Source: Cladocopium goreaui (taxonomy: Eukaryota; Sar; Dinophyceae; Suessiales; Symbiodiniaceae). Taken from it: 64,000 nt of DNA. The position numbers and the translations under genes were made by a program. Below, in pieces: positions 24,401 to 35,710 of the stretch. The notes under the pieces are model-generated. The model did not search any database. It had not been told where the DNA came from and worked only from the letters and a program-made list of their open reading frames with translations. The first letter of the stretch is position 1. Each line of letters starts with the position of its first letter. The DNA is taken from NCBI GenBank assembly GCA_947184155.2, contig CAMXCT020001714.1, positions 47,501-111,500 of the forward strand. The letters are read 5' to 3'.

Positions 24401-25902
24401 ACACTTGGGCAAACGGGACGGCCGGAGGTATATTAAAAACATAAAAGCTGGTTCACATTTTAGGTTTTGCCACCTTGATCCATCGCAATCTGATCCCGTT
24501 GTAGCGGATAGGTGCAAAGCTTTTTCAATTAGCTTCAAAATGGTTGATTTAAGCTTCCAAATCGTCGATTTTAGCTTCAAAATCGTCGATTCTAGCTTCA
24601 CACGGTGCTAGGGCGACGTTAGGGCGACGTTAGGGCGACATTAGGGCGTCTGTAGGGCCTTTCCTGCAGCTAAATGCCGCATCACATGATGTGGCAATCC
24701 TCCAGGGGCCAACAACAGGGCACAACCGACCAGATTGTTTTTTCTTGTGCCCAGCTTGTACTTTATTCTTTCCAGAGGCTATTCCTTTTCATTCCTGTTC
24801 ATTTTTCTTTTTTGTTTTGGGACTTACAAACCTTAAGCACAATGAAATGCATAGAAGATTTCTTTCGCATTCCTATGCGTTTCATTGCTTTTAAGGTCTG
24901 TGAGTCCCAAGACATGATGGAAAAATGAAAAGGAATAGCTCTGGAAAGAAAAAGGTACGGAAACCTGTAGAAATGCTCCACGGACGGTCCCATTGCTTAG
25001 GGCCTCCGGCCCTAAGCGATGGAGGCCCCCAGAGCGAGAAACAAGCATGTCTCTTGCTCTGGGAAGCGTCCCATTGCTTAGGGCCTCCGGCCCTAAGCGA
25101 TGGGGATGCTTCCGCCCAAAAACCCATCCAATCGGTGGTGCGCTCAATTTGGTCGCTTTTAATTTCAAAATGGTCGATTTTAGGTTCAAAATGGTCGATT
25201 TCGCTTAGGGCCGGAGGCCCTAAGCAATGGGACGCTTCCCAGAGCAAGAGACATGCTTGTTTCTCGCTCTGGGGGCCTCTCCATCGTTTAGGGCCGGAGG
25301 CCCTAAGCAATGGGACCGTCCGTGGAGCATTTCTACAGGTTTCCGTACCTTTTTCTTTCCAGAGCTATTCCTTTTCATTTTTCCATCATGTCTTGGGACT
25401 CACAGACCTTAAAAGCAATGAAACGCATAGGAATGCGAAAGAAATCTTCTATGCATTTCATTGTGCTTAAGGTTTGTAAGTCCCAAAACAAAAAAGAAAA
25501 ATGAACAGGAATGAAAAGGAATAGCCTCTGGAAAGAATAAAGTACAAGCTGGGTACAAGAAAAAACAATCTGGTCGGTTGTGCCCTGTTGTTGGCCCCTG
25601 GAGGATTGCCACATCATGTGATGCGGCATTTAGCTGCAGGAAAGGCCCTACAGACGCCCTAATGTCGCCCTAACGTCGCCCTAACGTCGCCCTAGCACCG
25701 TGTGAAGCTAGAATCGACGATTTTGAAGCTAAAATCGACGATTTGGAAGCTTAAATCAACCATTTTGAAGCTAATTGAAAAAGCTTTGCACCTATCCGCT
25801 ACAACGGGATCAGATTGCGATGGATCAAGGTGGCAAAACCTAAAATGTGAACCAGCTTTTATGTTTTTAATATACCTCCGGCCGTCCCGTTTGCCCAAGT
25901 GT
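24401..25902. repeat. 1.5 kb near-perfect palindrome (arms ~0.7 kb, 102 bp spacer)
   Basis: The left arm (24401-25099) and right arm (25202-25902) are reverse complements with only a few differences. One is a 2 bp indel near 25021/25280; another is a single base near 24756/25547. The spacer is 25100-25201. Arms carry tandem GTTAGGGCGAC motifs, three TTCAAAATCGTCGATTTTAG-like motifs, and paired TTAGGGCCTCCGGCCCTAA palindromes. The outer edge is sharp: ACACTTGGGCAAACGGGACG on the left matches its complement on the right, while the flanks are unrelated. Mirror-image open frames on the two strands follow from the symmetry and are not independent evidence of genes. Confidence 0.95.
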
Positions 25903-26897
25903 TGAGACACGGTACGCAACATGAAGTGGGAATATTGATATATGGATGGCCCCAAAGGTGCTTATTACCCACCGCAGTGCCAGGTTGAAGCCTGAGAAAG
26001 CTTTCCAGTCCCAGGTAAAACACTGCCCTGACCATGCGGCTGTGCACCCTATAAAATGGCGCGATGCACTGTTTAGGCTTGTTTAGGCATTCTTGGTCTC
26101 CAAAGCCAGGATCAGGATTGGACAGGAGTAGGCAACCCCACCTTAAAAAGGAAAATGGAAAGGTCCCCCCCCACATACCCTAAGGGGTCCCTAGGCCTTG
26201 GCAAGAGTCAGAAGCAGCAGCCTTTGTCACAAACTCAAGGTGGGTTATGTCCAACAAGCTGCCTGTGACACAAGCAGCACAGAGGCATTGATGTGATGCT
26301 TTGGACCTGAAAACCACAACTGCCAGGCGATTTGACGGGATATGGAGACCGATATGGACCCTGGCTGCTTGGGTCACCCAAAGAGGTGGGTCAGCTGAAG
26401 AATCCATCGCTGGGGACCAAGGAAGCGAAGCACAGTGGAACTGCAGTGGAACTTGACTAACCCACCTGGACCTTGCGAAAAGAAGTGGCTGTGCAAAGAG
26501 CAATGGGGAAAAAGCCGACCGGCCCTACTGAAATTATCCTACCATCATTTGATCCGGTAGATGATGTGGCAGGACTCGGTGACTTGCAGCTAAGGCCTCC
26601 CAATGCAAACAAGGCCAGCGACGCGCAGGTTCATGAGGTTTTTTGTTCAATGTCATTGGTTGGTGGTGGTTGTGTTGCCTTTGCTTGTGATACTTTCCAA
26701 TCTTTCCATTCTTAGGACGGATCCAGCACTGAATAAGACCTGAAGGGTCGCATATTCGATCCCCAGGTTGGCGGTCCAGAAGGCGCGCCCCAGGGCCGAA
26801 CAAACGGCCCCATTGGGCACAAGAAGGTTCCAAAGAGGATCAACATTCAGGAGAGTTTCGACAGGGCCAGGGATCGAACATATAGATTGTATTACTG
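25903..26897. other. No assigned gene; one exon candidate
   Basis: A + strand frame near 26500-26660 contains MGKKPTGPTEIILPSFDPVD and a following GDLQLRPPNANKAS stretch. It could be an N-terminal exon of the downstream Mei2-like gene, but this is a guess. The frames on the opposite strand are also open. Confidence 0.3.
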
Positions 26898-27012
26898 TAC
26901 CATCTGGTTATTTAACATAGCCATGGAAAATCACCATTTTTAATAGGTAAACATAGGTAAACCATCTATAAATGGGCCATTTTCCATGGCTATGTTAAAT
27001 AACCAGATGGTA
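26898..27012. repeat. Hairpin element, family B, with probable target duplication
   Basis: The left arm TATTTAACATAGCCATGGAA pairs with TTCCATGGCTATGTTAAATA in the right arm, and CCATCTGG pairs with CCAGATGG at the ends. TAGATTGT occurs directly outside each end (about 26883 and 27012), consistent with a target-site duplication. The element is about 115 bp and has no coding capacity. Confidence 0.88.
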
Positions 27013-27555
27013 GATTGTTAACTTTATCATGTTTTGCCTGAGGGAAAGCAGACACACAAAGCCATGTGTGAGCAGAATTCAGCAAAATGAGACAGTTCGC
27101 AGACATATCAAGCGACTGAAAAGATTCTAGATGCCCAGAGGCAAGGGAGTTGAGATGTCTGCGACATGTCAGCGAGAGTTTTTGATGTATTTTGGTCTTG
27201 AGGCATCTAGATGGAGGAATATCCAGAGATTATGGACGTGTTGTTTGTACAATGCATTTGGATGCATTTGGATGAACTTGGTGCGCCTTGGGGCATTATC
27301 CAAAATTGTGTCATCAGGAGGAGTTCGGGACTGACAGTTGCGAGATCACAACGGCCATGATCAGGAGCCGCGTTGAACGCTGTTCAAAGGATTCGTTTTT
27401 TGAGTTCACCGATAGGGAAGTTGCACATAAACCAAAATTCCGCTTCTGCGAATTATTGCAAAAACAAAGATCAGAATAGTGGTTCCATTGCTATCCCATT
27501 TTTGAGCCAAGGCACATGGCATTCCAACACCTTCCAACCATCCTCCAACTCGGAG

Positions 27556-29172
27556 GAACGTCCCAAACCAGCTGAATCGAAAACAGTTCGTGGAGCGGCT
27601 TGACCAGCTGGGTTTTTTGGGCATGCTCTTTGGCTGCAGAAAGTTCCCGATCGCTCCACATTTTTTTATCATATTCTTGGACCTCAGGGGTGTGCCTGGG
27701 GGTACTCATACTCCAACATATCGATGGCAATTTTGATGTGGAAAAGTGATAAAACGTGATGATATGTGATGATCAACATAGATTAGCAATGATATTAACA
27801 ATGATTAACCATATTTTTTGAATATTTTCTTGAGGTTTTCCCAAAATTTCAGACAAGACTCCGTGAGCTGGGACATGTGCCTGCTGCATCACCAGGTATG
27901 ACTTTGTTTACGTTCCGAGACTCGGCTGGAGCGGGCTATGAAAGAAACACGGGCGTGTCAATGGATGAAATGAACTGGGCTGTATATTGTCTATCAATAG
28001 TAATCATATGTACTGTATATATATAATAATATATATATATGTATATTATATGCATCCCCAAGTTATGGCCATCAAATAATAGGGCGTGTTGATTGATCAA
28101 AGGATCTAGGCAAAACGTGGACCCAAGGATCGATCGAGCCACGCGAATGAACGTTGGCTACGCGTTTGTGAACTTTGTGAACTCCGAGTGCTTCAGGCAC
28201 GGGATTGGCACATTGGCACAGATTTGCCGAAGTAATCTAAGTAGCTGATGAGCTAACAACCCCAGGAAGAGTAGCGACTACAGTGACTACAAGCTGCCTT
28301 AGTGCTGTGTAGCTACTCTGATTGATATCTCCGCACCAGGCTGTGCCAGATCACCTTGCAGGGAAAGAAGTTTCTGGACAAGGAGGAGGGAGACAAGCGT
28401 CGCAGCGGCAAACCCATCATTGCCTCCTGGCACTGTTCACTGGGTCCCAACAGTCTCGGTATAGCCTTGGAGTGTTGGTCAATACAGCTTCCGAACTCAG
28501 TCAATTTGCGGCGATTCAACGAGTTGCATAAAACGTTCTGGGAGGTTCTGGACGAAGGGTTCTGGGTTCTGGAAGGGTTCCAGAATAATTACATCTGCCA
28601 AGCTTCCGGACATTTCATGCTCAAAAGGTTCCCACAGGTTTCAAGTCCCACTTCACCATACCTCACCTGGGTTTGTCCACAAAAGGGGGAATGAACCAAT
28701 TGATATAGCCATTCAAGAATGGGGAAACTTATCATTTCTATAATTGTACGCATAATGTTACATTATGTCATATCACATTCCCAACTTTTTGATCTGGACA
28801 AAACCGCTTTGTGCCCTCCGATCATTTCAGACAGGAACACGATCGATCTAGAATGGGCAGCCCCTAAGGTCTCGGCTGCCCATGTGCAAGGCCTCGAAAA
28901 CAACGAGCGACACTTCAAGGACGTGCTTGGAGGGAATGGTGGTGATATTTCTGCTTTAATTTTATTTCGTAAATGGCAGAAGATATCAGAAACATTGCAG
29001 ACACATATCAATCATATCATGAGAGAACAAGATAACATGAGTTGGATTCATACTCCATCCCGAGGATGCTGCGGTGGCTCATACCCTTCATCGACCTGTG
29101 AAATTTCAAGCGGGTGATGCAAGTGGAAGGCGACCCAGGTCCTTCGTTTTGATGGATTTTGGACTAAAGTGA
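27556..29172 (+). CDS. Mei2-like RNA-recognition-motif protein (RRM_2), split exons
   Basis: Exons carry consecutive pieces of the Mei2 C-terminal RRM. About 27556-27620 reads NVPNQLNRKQFVERLDQLGF. About 27897-27919 reads YDFVYVP. About 28128-28196 reads IDRATRMNVGYAFVNFVNSE. About 28352-28415 reads GKKFLDKEEGDKRRSGK. About 28831-28935 reads APKVSAAHVQGLENNERHFK. This is the family order: RN(I/V)PN, YDFxYLPID, NVGYAFVNF, SGK, A.(V/I)QGLE. Mei2 proteins bind RNA and control meiosis or development in fungi and plants; dinoflagellates have many relatives. A final exon may run from about 29062 to the TGA at 29170-29172. Exact exon joins between the second, third and fourth pieces do not resolve with simple GT/GC donors, so small boundary errors or a missed exon are likely. 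N-terminal exons should lie upstream. Confidence 0.72.
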
Positions 29173-29179
29173 CTGAAGT

Positions 29180-29733
29180 GTGGATGGGATTTGATATGAT
29201 ATAACTGATATAACCATATACAAATGAGACTTTGGGAATTGCGGTCACTTGATGTGGCTCACTGCTATTTATAGGGAATTTCCAACCATTGGTGTATGGA
29301 TACTTCCACCTTCCACTCAACAAGGGCGCTATCAGAAGCGGATCGGCGGAGGGGTAAGCAATGGCAGACCAACAGGAGATACCCCAAAAAGCCGCAAGTT
29401 GCCATCTGTAATTTAAATCAATCAGTTTCATCCCCAAAAACTGTGGTGATATATATATATATTATATAATTATATGTAATATAAATATATATATATATAC
29501 ACATACATATCATGGGCAAATAAAGTGAGCGACGAACTTGATTGGACGCCCTGGAATCCCCTGAAACTGAGAACTGCTGGGAATGCTCTGGGTTTGGGAA
29601 AAAACTCCTATTTTTCCCAAAAGCATCTCCGATGCTTGGGTTCTCGTTTAGTTGCACTCGCCGCGGGGGAGCGAGACTGAGTGGTCGACGGAGATGTGTT
29701 GGATGGAAGGACGGAAGGAAAAGGAAGGAAGGA
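29180..29733. other. Spacer with AT tract, no gene seen
   Basis: A TATATATAT tract lies at 29448-29500. Next to the gap, at about 29638-29685, TTCTCGTTTAGTTGCACTCG and the following CCGCGGGGGAGCGAG stretch are an inverted match to 34758-34793. Confidence 0.5.
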
Positions 29734-29833
29734 NNNNNNNNNNNNNNNNNNNNNNNNNNNNNNNNNNNNNNNNNNNNNNNNNNNNNNNNNNNNNNNNNNN
29801 NNNNNNNNNNNNNNNNNNNNNNNNNNNNNNNNN
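29734..29833. other. Assembly gap (100 N)
   Basis: One hundred consecutive N bases. Open frames drawn through it are not evidence of coding continuity. Confidence 1.
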
Positions 29834-30440
29834 TGAGTGAATTCAGAAGTACGATGCCTCCGTCCTTGCAGGAGTCTACTGGAGCCTCCTTGATTGCTAT
29901 TGCAGCGCATGCCAATTGACAGCCGTAGTTGCAGCAGGACAGGAGGCTCTTGACACTCCTTCTGCAATCAAAGTTGCCGAAAACAATTTCACCTTTTCTC
30001 TTCCGTCGTCGCGCACAGGAGACTTCGCTTGAACCTCCTTCGTGGACGAGTTTGCTTGAGTTGGGCGGGTGGCACTGACACACAGGAGATAGGTAGCTTT
30101 CAGCAGTGCGGTGAGCAGGCGAAGCAGCATGTTTGCGGAAACGAGCCACACGAATGTCACCACTGTTCACTTCATACCTTGCAAAGTGATGCCTGGAAAC
30201 CGGAAACTTGGACATGGCTTCAGGACTCACTTCCTGAGCATCATGGCACAGTCGGCAGCCCAAGCCCCAACTGCCACTCTCCATATTCATTTTGGCGTCC
30301 AACCATGCTAATTCTTTCTGCCATACAGGCTTATATTTCACCCATGTGCATCGAGCACATTTTGCACCTGCAGAGCAAGCTTTCACATGTGCATCATCAT
30401 CATAGCCGCCAAGCGAACAGTTGCCCAACTGCTCTGACAT
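29834..30440 (-). CDS. Cys/His-rich (zinc-finger-like) protein, truncated by the gap
   Basis: A long minus-strand frame starts with ATG at 30440 and stays open for about 200 codons to the gap. A Cys-rich start (ACSAGAKCARCTW, about residues 20-33) is followed by SGSWGLGCRLCHDAQEVS, an FARYEVNSGDIRVARF stretch, and RKHAASPAHRTAESYL. The spacing W-x3-GC-x2-C, an FARYEV block, then H-x5-H resembles a zinc-binding module of the BED/TTF type seen in transposon-derived and dinoflagellate-expanded proteins. No catalytic domain is visible, so it could be a transposon remnant or a host gene; the stop lies in or beyond the gap. It is one of the few minus-strand genes in the window. Confidence 0.5.
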
Positions 30441-31230
30441 ACTTGCTGATCCCTAGGTTTGAGCCGGTCAAGCAGAAAGGGAAATGTGTGCGGCTTGCAG
30501 CTAACAATAATAATGACTGATCAACTGATAGGAAAGCCTGCCAAGCTGGCTGCCGCCATGAAAGAAATTACTGAATGACATTCAGCCACCGTTCAAAGTG
30601 ACCCCTTCGGCCATTTTTTCCCCTCAGCCGCGTCTCCCCTGCGGCGATGAGACGTTGATACACTCCGGACAACGGTCAGAGGCGACGTCCAAAAATGATC
30701 TTCAGCAAGTATCTGAATCTCAGTCTGGGAAATAGCAGCTTCAACAGCGCAGCTCTGCTCGGATCTTTTTGGCTAACTGGCGTGTCTCCGAGTTCTCAGC
30801 TGTCAGTGTTAAACATAGGGGTTTAGTTTAGTAACAAAACTTGAGCAAAAAGAGTCGAAACTTCTGGTGCAGTCAAGATGCGCTGTTCATCAAATAGCCA
30901 TGCTTGTCTTTGAGCCCACCCTGCGGAGAAGCTGCTGTTGAACCATCTGGGCTGAGGTTGCTGCATCCTGCTTCCATGGCTTCTCAGAATTGCAAAACAA
31001 AGTCGACCTCTTTGGGCTCACCGGCATGAGGAGCTGGCCAAATCTTGTCGCTTGGCTCGTCTGACACATGGCTGAAAACATTGGTTGAGAAAACGCTGCT
31101 ACTGACACAGGAGACCTAAGGAGCCTCCTTGCGTGACTTCCCCCTAGTAGCTGCTGGTGTTGACCAATTGTCCAGGAAACTATAGAAGCCTCTCTGCGCA
31201 ATGAGCGTGGCAAAAAAAAAGAAGTTCACA
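30441..31230. other. No assigned gene
   Basis: A 107-codon frame on the minus strand (30890-31213) has ordinary composition but no recognised motif. Nothing else is seen. Confidence 0.35.
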
Positions 31231-31234
31231 AAAC

Positions 31235-31560
31235 ACTTTTCTCAGGAGTGTGTACCTCCTTGGCCAAGGAAGCTTATATGATGAATGTCAATGATCCTTG
31301 CTCAGGAGGGTGCACCTCCTTGGTCAGGACACTGATGGATAATGAAAACATGTCAATGATTGTTGCGTGCACCTCCTTGGTCCTGGTCAGGAGGTGTGAT
31401 AATGAAAACTTGTGAATGAAATCCTTGCTCAGGAAGGTGTACCTCCTTGGCCAGGACAGGAAATCTGAATTCATTATGGAAACACTGGTAAATGATCTTT
31501 GCTCAGGAGGGTTTAGCCTTCGGCAAGGCATGTGACATATGAATTTACATGAGTTGATCA
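31235..31560. repeat. Imperfect ~65-95 bp repeat with CTCAGGAGGGTGCACCTCCTTGG core
   Basis: Five units share a core such as AGGAGGGTGCACCTCCTTGG, in which AGGAGG and CCTCCT can pair. The intervening ATGATGAATGTCAATGATC-like text is also repeated. The block is non-coding. Confidence 0.75.
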
Positions 31561-31754
31561 TGGAAACAGTAACATCTAAACAAGACAAACATGTTTGAAG
31601 CAATACGTTTTCTCCAATATGTTAAATCAAGAGAGTTTTGGGCAACACATACATATCCCTGAATGACTTGTAACATATGTTAAAAACCAACTCTATAACC
31701 ATGTCTTAAAACATAGAAGCACCACCAATCAGCGCAAAGAACCTTACTAAATCC

Positions 31755-33055
31755 ACCCCAGAGGAGCGAGACCGGATGCTGGACGGGATGAAGCCGTGGA
31801 AATAGCTTGGGGAAACTTCGCTGGGAGGGAGCGAGACCGGATGCTGGACGGGATGAAGCCGTGGAAATAGCTTGGGGAAACTTCGCTGGGAGGGAGCGAG
31901 ACCGGATGCTGGACGGGATGAAGCCGTGGAAATAGCTTGGGGAACTTCGCTGGGAGGGAGCGAGACCGGATGCTCGACGGGATGAAGCCGTGGAAATAGC
32001 TTGGGAAAACTTCGCTGGGAGGGAGCGAGACCGGATGCTCGACGGGATGAAGCCGTGGAAATAGCTTGGGGAAATAGCTTGGGGAAACTTCGCTGGGAGG
32101 GAGCGAGACCGGATGCTCGACGGGATGAAGCCGTGGAAATCGCTTGGGGAAACTTCGCTGGGAGGGAGCGAGACCGGATGCTCGACGGGATGAAGCCGTG
32201 GAAATCGCTTGGGGAAACTTCGCTGGGAGGGAGCGAGACCGGATGCTGGACGGGATGAAGCCGTGGAAATAGCGGAAATGCTGGACGGGATGAATCCGTG
32301 GAAATAGCTTGGGGAAACTTCGCTGGGAGGGAGCGAGACCGGATGCTGGACGGGATGAAGCCGTGGAAATAGCTTGGGGAAACTTCTCTGGGAGGGAGCG
32401 AGACCGGATGCTGGACGGGATGAAGCCGTGGAAATAGCTTGGGGAAACTTCGCTGGGAGGGAGCGAGACCGGATGCTGGACGGGATGAAGCCGTGGAAAT
32501 AGCTTGGGGAAACTTCGCTGGGAGGGAGCGAGACCGGATGCTGGACGGGATGAAGCCGCTTGGGGAAACTTCGCTGGGATATGCTGGACGGGATGAAGGT
32601 GGAAATAGCTTGGGGAAACTTCGCTGGGAGGGAGCGAGACCGGATGCTGGACGGGATGAAGCGTGGAAATAGCTTGGGGAAACTTCGCTGGGAGGGAGCG
32701 AGACCGGATGCTGGACGGGATGAAGCCGTGGAAATAGCTTGGGGAAACTTCGCTGGGAAGGACCGAGACTGGATGCTGGACGGGATGAAGCCGTGGAAAT
32801 AGCTTGGGGAAACTTCGCTGGGAGGGAGCGAGACAGCATGCTGGACGGGACAAAACCGTGGAAATAGCTTGGGGAAACTTCGCTGGGAGGGAGCGAGACC
32901 GGATGCTGGACGGGACAAAACCGTGGAAATAGCTTCGGGAAACTGCGCGGGGAGGGAGCGGGACAGCATGCTGGACGGGACAAAACCGTGGAAAATAGCT
33001 TGGGGAAAGTGCGCTGGATGGGAGCGAGACAGCATGCTGGACGGATAGGAAACCT
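31755..33055. repeat. 65 bp satellite, about 20 copies
   Basis: The unit begins GAAGCCGTGGAAATAGCTTG and ends ACCGGATGCTGGACGGGAT. Copies are near-identical in the centre; some are shortened (32270, 32560-32600) and the right edge is more diverged (GACAAAACCGTGG variants). Since 65 is not a multiple of three and the minus strand of the unit lacks stops, all three minus frames remain open for more than 400 codons. These are not genes. Confidence 0.97.
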
Positions 33056-33194
33056 TGAAAATAGTTTGCGGCAGAACTGTTGGCACGGGTTTTTTCAGGA
33101 CAAATGCCATCATTGCGATTGGCCTGAAAAAATTGTGGACCCAAGACTGGTCAAATGGTCCCAAGACCGGTCAAACGGTTTGCAAAGGCTGAAA

Positions 33195-34625
33195 AATGGG
33201 ACATGCACAGAGAAGCTTTTACACAAAAAAAGCCTTTACACAGAAACTTTGACACACAGACGCGTTTACACAGACACAGAGGAGTCTTGACACAGAAGCC
33301 TTTACGCACAGAAGCTTTTTTGCACAGAGTAGCTTTTACACACAGAAGTCTTTACACAGAGAAGTCTTGAGACAGAGAAGCCTGTACACACAAAGGCTTT
33401 TACAGAGAGAAGCCTTTTGTACAAAGAAGTCTTGACACAGAGGAGCTTTTACGAGAGAAGTCCTTACACAAACGAGATTTACACACAGAAGGTGTTACAG
33501 ATAGACATTCTTTCGGCGCACAGAAACTTTAACACAGAGCAGCTTGTACACACAGAAGCTTTTACACAAAAAAGCCTTTACACAGAGAAGTTTTTCACAC
33601 AGGAGCTTTTGCACAAGAAAACTTTTACACAGGAAAGCTTTTACACACAGAAACTTTCACACACAGAAGCTTTGTACACCGAGAAGTCTTACACAGAGGA
33701 GCTTTTACGCACAGACGCATTTACACAGAGAAGCCTTTACACAGAGAAGCCTTTACGCACAGACGCGTTTACACAGAGAAGTCTTTGCACAGAGGAGCTT
33801 TTGCACACAGAATCTTGTACACACAGACGCTTTCACACACACACACAGGAGGTTTTACAAACAGACAACTTTACGGCGCACAGATTTTTTACACAGAGCA
33901 GCTTTTACGCAGCGAAGCTTGTACACACAGGGGGCTTTTTTACACAGAAGCTTTTACATAAGGTTTTTTTAATACACAGAAGCTTTTACACACAGAAACC
34001 TTTACACACAGAAGCTTTTACACACAGAAACTTTTACGAAGGTTTTACACACAGAAGCTTTTAACACAAAAAAACCTTTAAACAAAGGAGCTTTTACACA
34101 CAGACGGGTTTACACAGAGAAGTCTTTACACACGGAGGCGTTTACACAGGAAAGAGTTTACACGGAAGCGTTTACACAGAGTAGTTTTTTACACAGAGAA
34201 ATCTTTACACAAAGAAGTCTTGACACAGAGAAGCTTGCACACACAGAGGCTTTTACACACAGAAGCCTTTTACACAGAGCGGCTTTTTCACAGAGGAGCT
34301 TTTACACAGAGGAACTTTTACACAGAGAAGCTTGTACACTCAGAGGCTTTGACACAGAGAAGTCTTTTACACAGAGAAGCTTTTGCACACAGAAGCTTTA
34401 CACAAACAAAGCCTTAACACAGAGGAGCTTTTACAGACAGAAGCTGGTACGCAAAGAAACTTTCGCAAACAGAAACTTTTAGACACAGAGCGCGTTTTAC
34501 ACAGAAGATTTTACACACAAGAGCTTTTACACCAAAAACCTTTACACAGAGAAGTTCTTGCCCACAGAAGCTTTTACTGCCAGAAGCTTTTATGCAAAGA
34601 AACTTTTGTACAGAGAAGTCTTTAC
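33195..34625. repeat. ~17 bp minisatellite (TTTTACACAGAGAAGCC type)
   Basis: About 80 degenerate copies of a unit such as AGCTTTTACACACAGA or TTTACACAGAGAAGTC fill 1.4 kb. The + frames are largely open and read as Thr/Gln/Arg/Ser/Phe/Tyr strings, a result of the repeat. Variants GACACAGAG and GCGCACAGA mark local higher-order units. Confidence 0.95.
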
Positions 34626-34649
34626 CCATCTTTTATCATGTCTCATTTT

Positions 34650-35710
34650 TCATGATCATTTGCCATCTGTCACCTTCATATATATCTTCGTTTTCATGCT
34701 CTTTTGGTCAGCTCCCTCTGTCGTTTAATTTTCATTTCGTTCTGTCCGTCCACGCTTCGTGCTCGCTCCCTCTGCGGCGAAGCAAACTAAACGAGAACGC
34801 AGAAATAGATAGCGACTAGACAGATGGGATAGAGTTAATTACATTAACAGAAATAGCGACTAGAAGACGGTAGGCGTAGCTGACACAGCATGCTGTGGTG
34901 AATCGTGGCCCCTGATACCATCAGTGCGCACGATGTTTAAGTAAAGATCTTACGTCGATTTCGTGCAGAGCAAAGCTGGCCACACCCCAAGATTTTCAAG
35001 AAAAGGCGTGCTGTGCGCCATCTTGCTTTTGGGTTCTCTGGCCCACCTTGTTTTTGGATGGCTTATGCCAAACGTTTCTGATAAAATTGGAGATGGTTTC
35101 ATTATTGGGTTACCACATGCAGGTCCCTCCCCATTTTGAGCCAAGGCAATCCAGCGCATCTCGGCCTTTCAACTGAGAGGCGACCATGTCGTTTCGGCAC
35201 TGCTGGTGCCTTTCTCTTGACTGCTGCCCCACAGCAGATACTCGAGGCAGAACCAGGGGGCTCTGAATGATCCGAATGTGAAGCAGGTTACCAGGTGGTT
35301 ACCACAGATTCCACTGGAATCAACTTGAGAAGATATTCACAGCATTGGAGGTTCGCTATGAGACCTCACGCCACCTTGCCAAAACATGCCAAAACAAGTC
35401 CATGATCATCCATTCTGTTTCCGACGACACTTAGAGCCAGGACCATTTGGCGCACTCTCTGCGCATTGCTGCACGCTGAATCATGGATCATGCCCTGTCA
35501 CGAATTACTGATTAGCGAGAGTGCTGATGCACTGGTCAAACTACCTCTCCATTTTTCTGAGTTCAATAAATTCATTTGAAGTGCAGAAGGTGTTTGCAGC
35601 CATGATCTACAGTATTCCCCAAAAATATGCTTAAAAGCGTTTCCAGTAGTTCCATGATGTATTCCCCATAATTTCCGGGTTTGTCTATCTATTTGGGAGT
35701 TGCTTTCTTG
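34650..35710. other. No assigned gene
   Basis: Open frames on both strands are short and lack motifs. CTCGCTCCCTCTGCGGCGAA followed by GCAAACTAAACGAGAAC (34758-34793) is an inverted match to sequence beside the assembly gap. Confidence 0.4.

Noticed and set aside
24674..25629. Mirror-image frames in the 1.5 kb palindrome
   Set aside because: The symmetry forces identical frames on opposite strands; conservation between arms is at the DNA level, not codon-biased.
31680..33164. Three overlapping minus-strand frames of 425-494 codons
   Set aside because: All three phases of a 65 bp satellite are open, so none is supported over the others.
33417..34064. 215-codon frame of TQRSFYTEK-like repeats
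   Set aside because: It is the translation of the 17 bp minisatellite, without a start context, domain or exon boundary.
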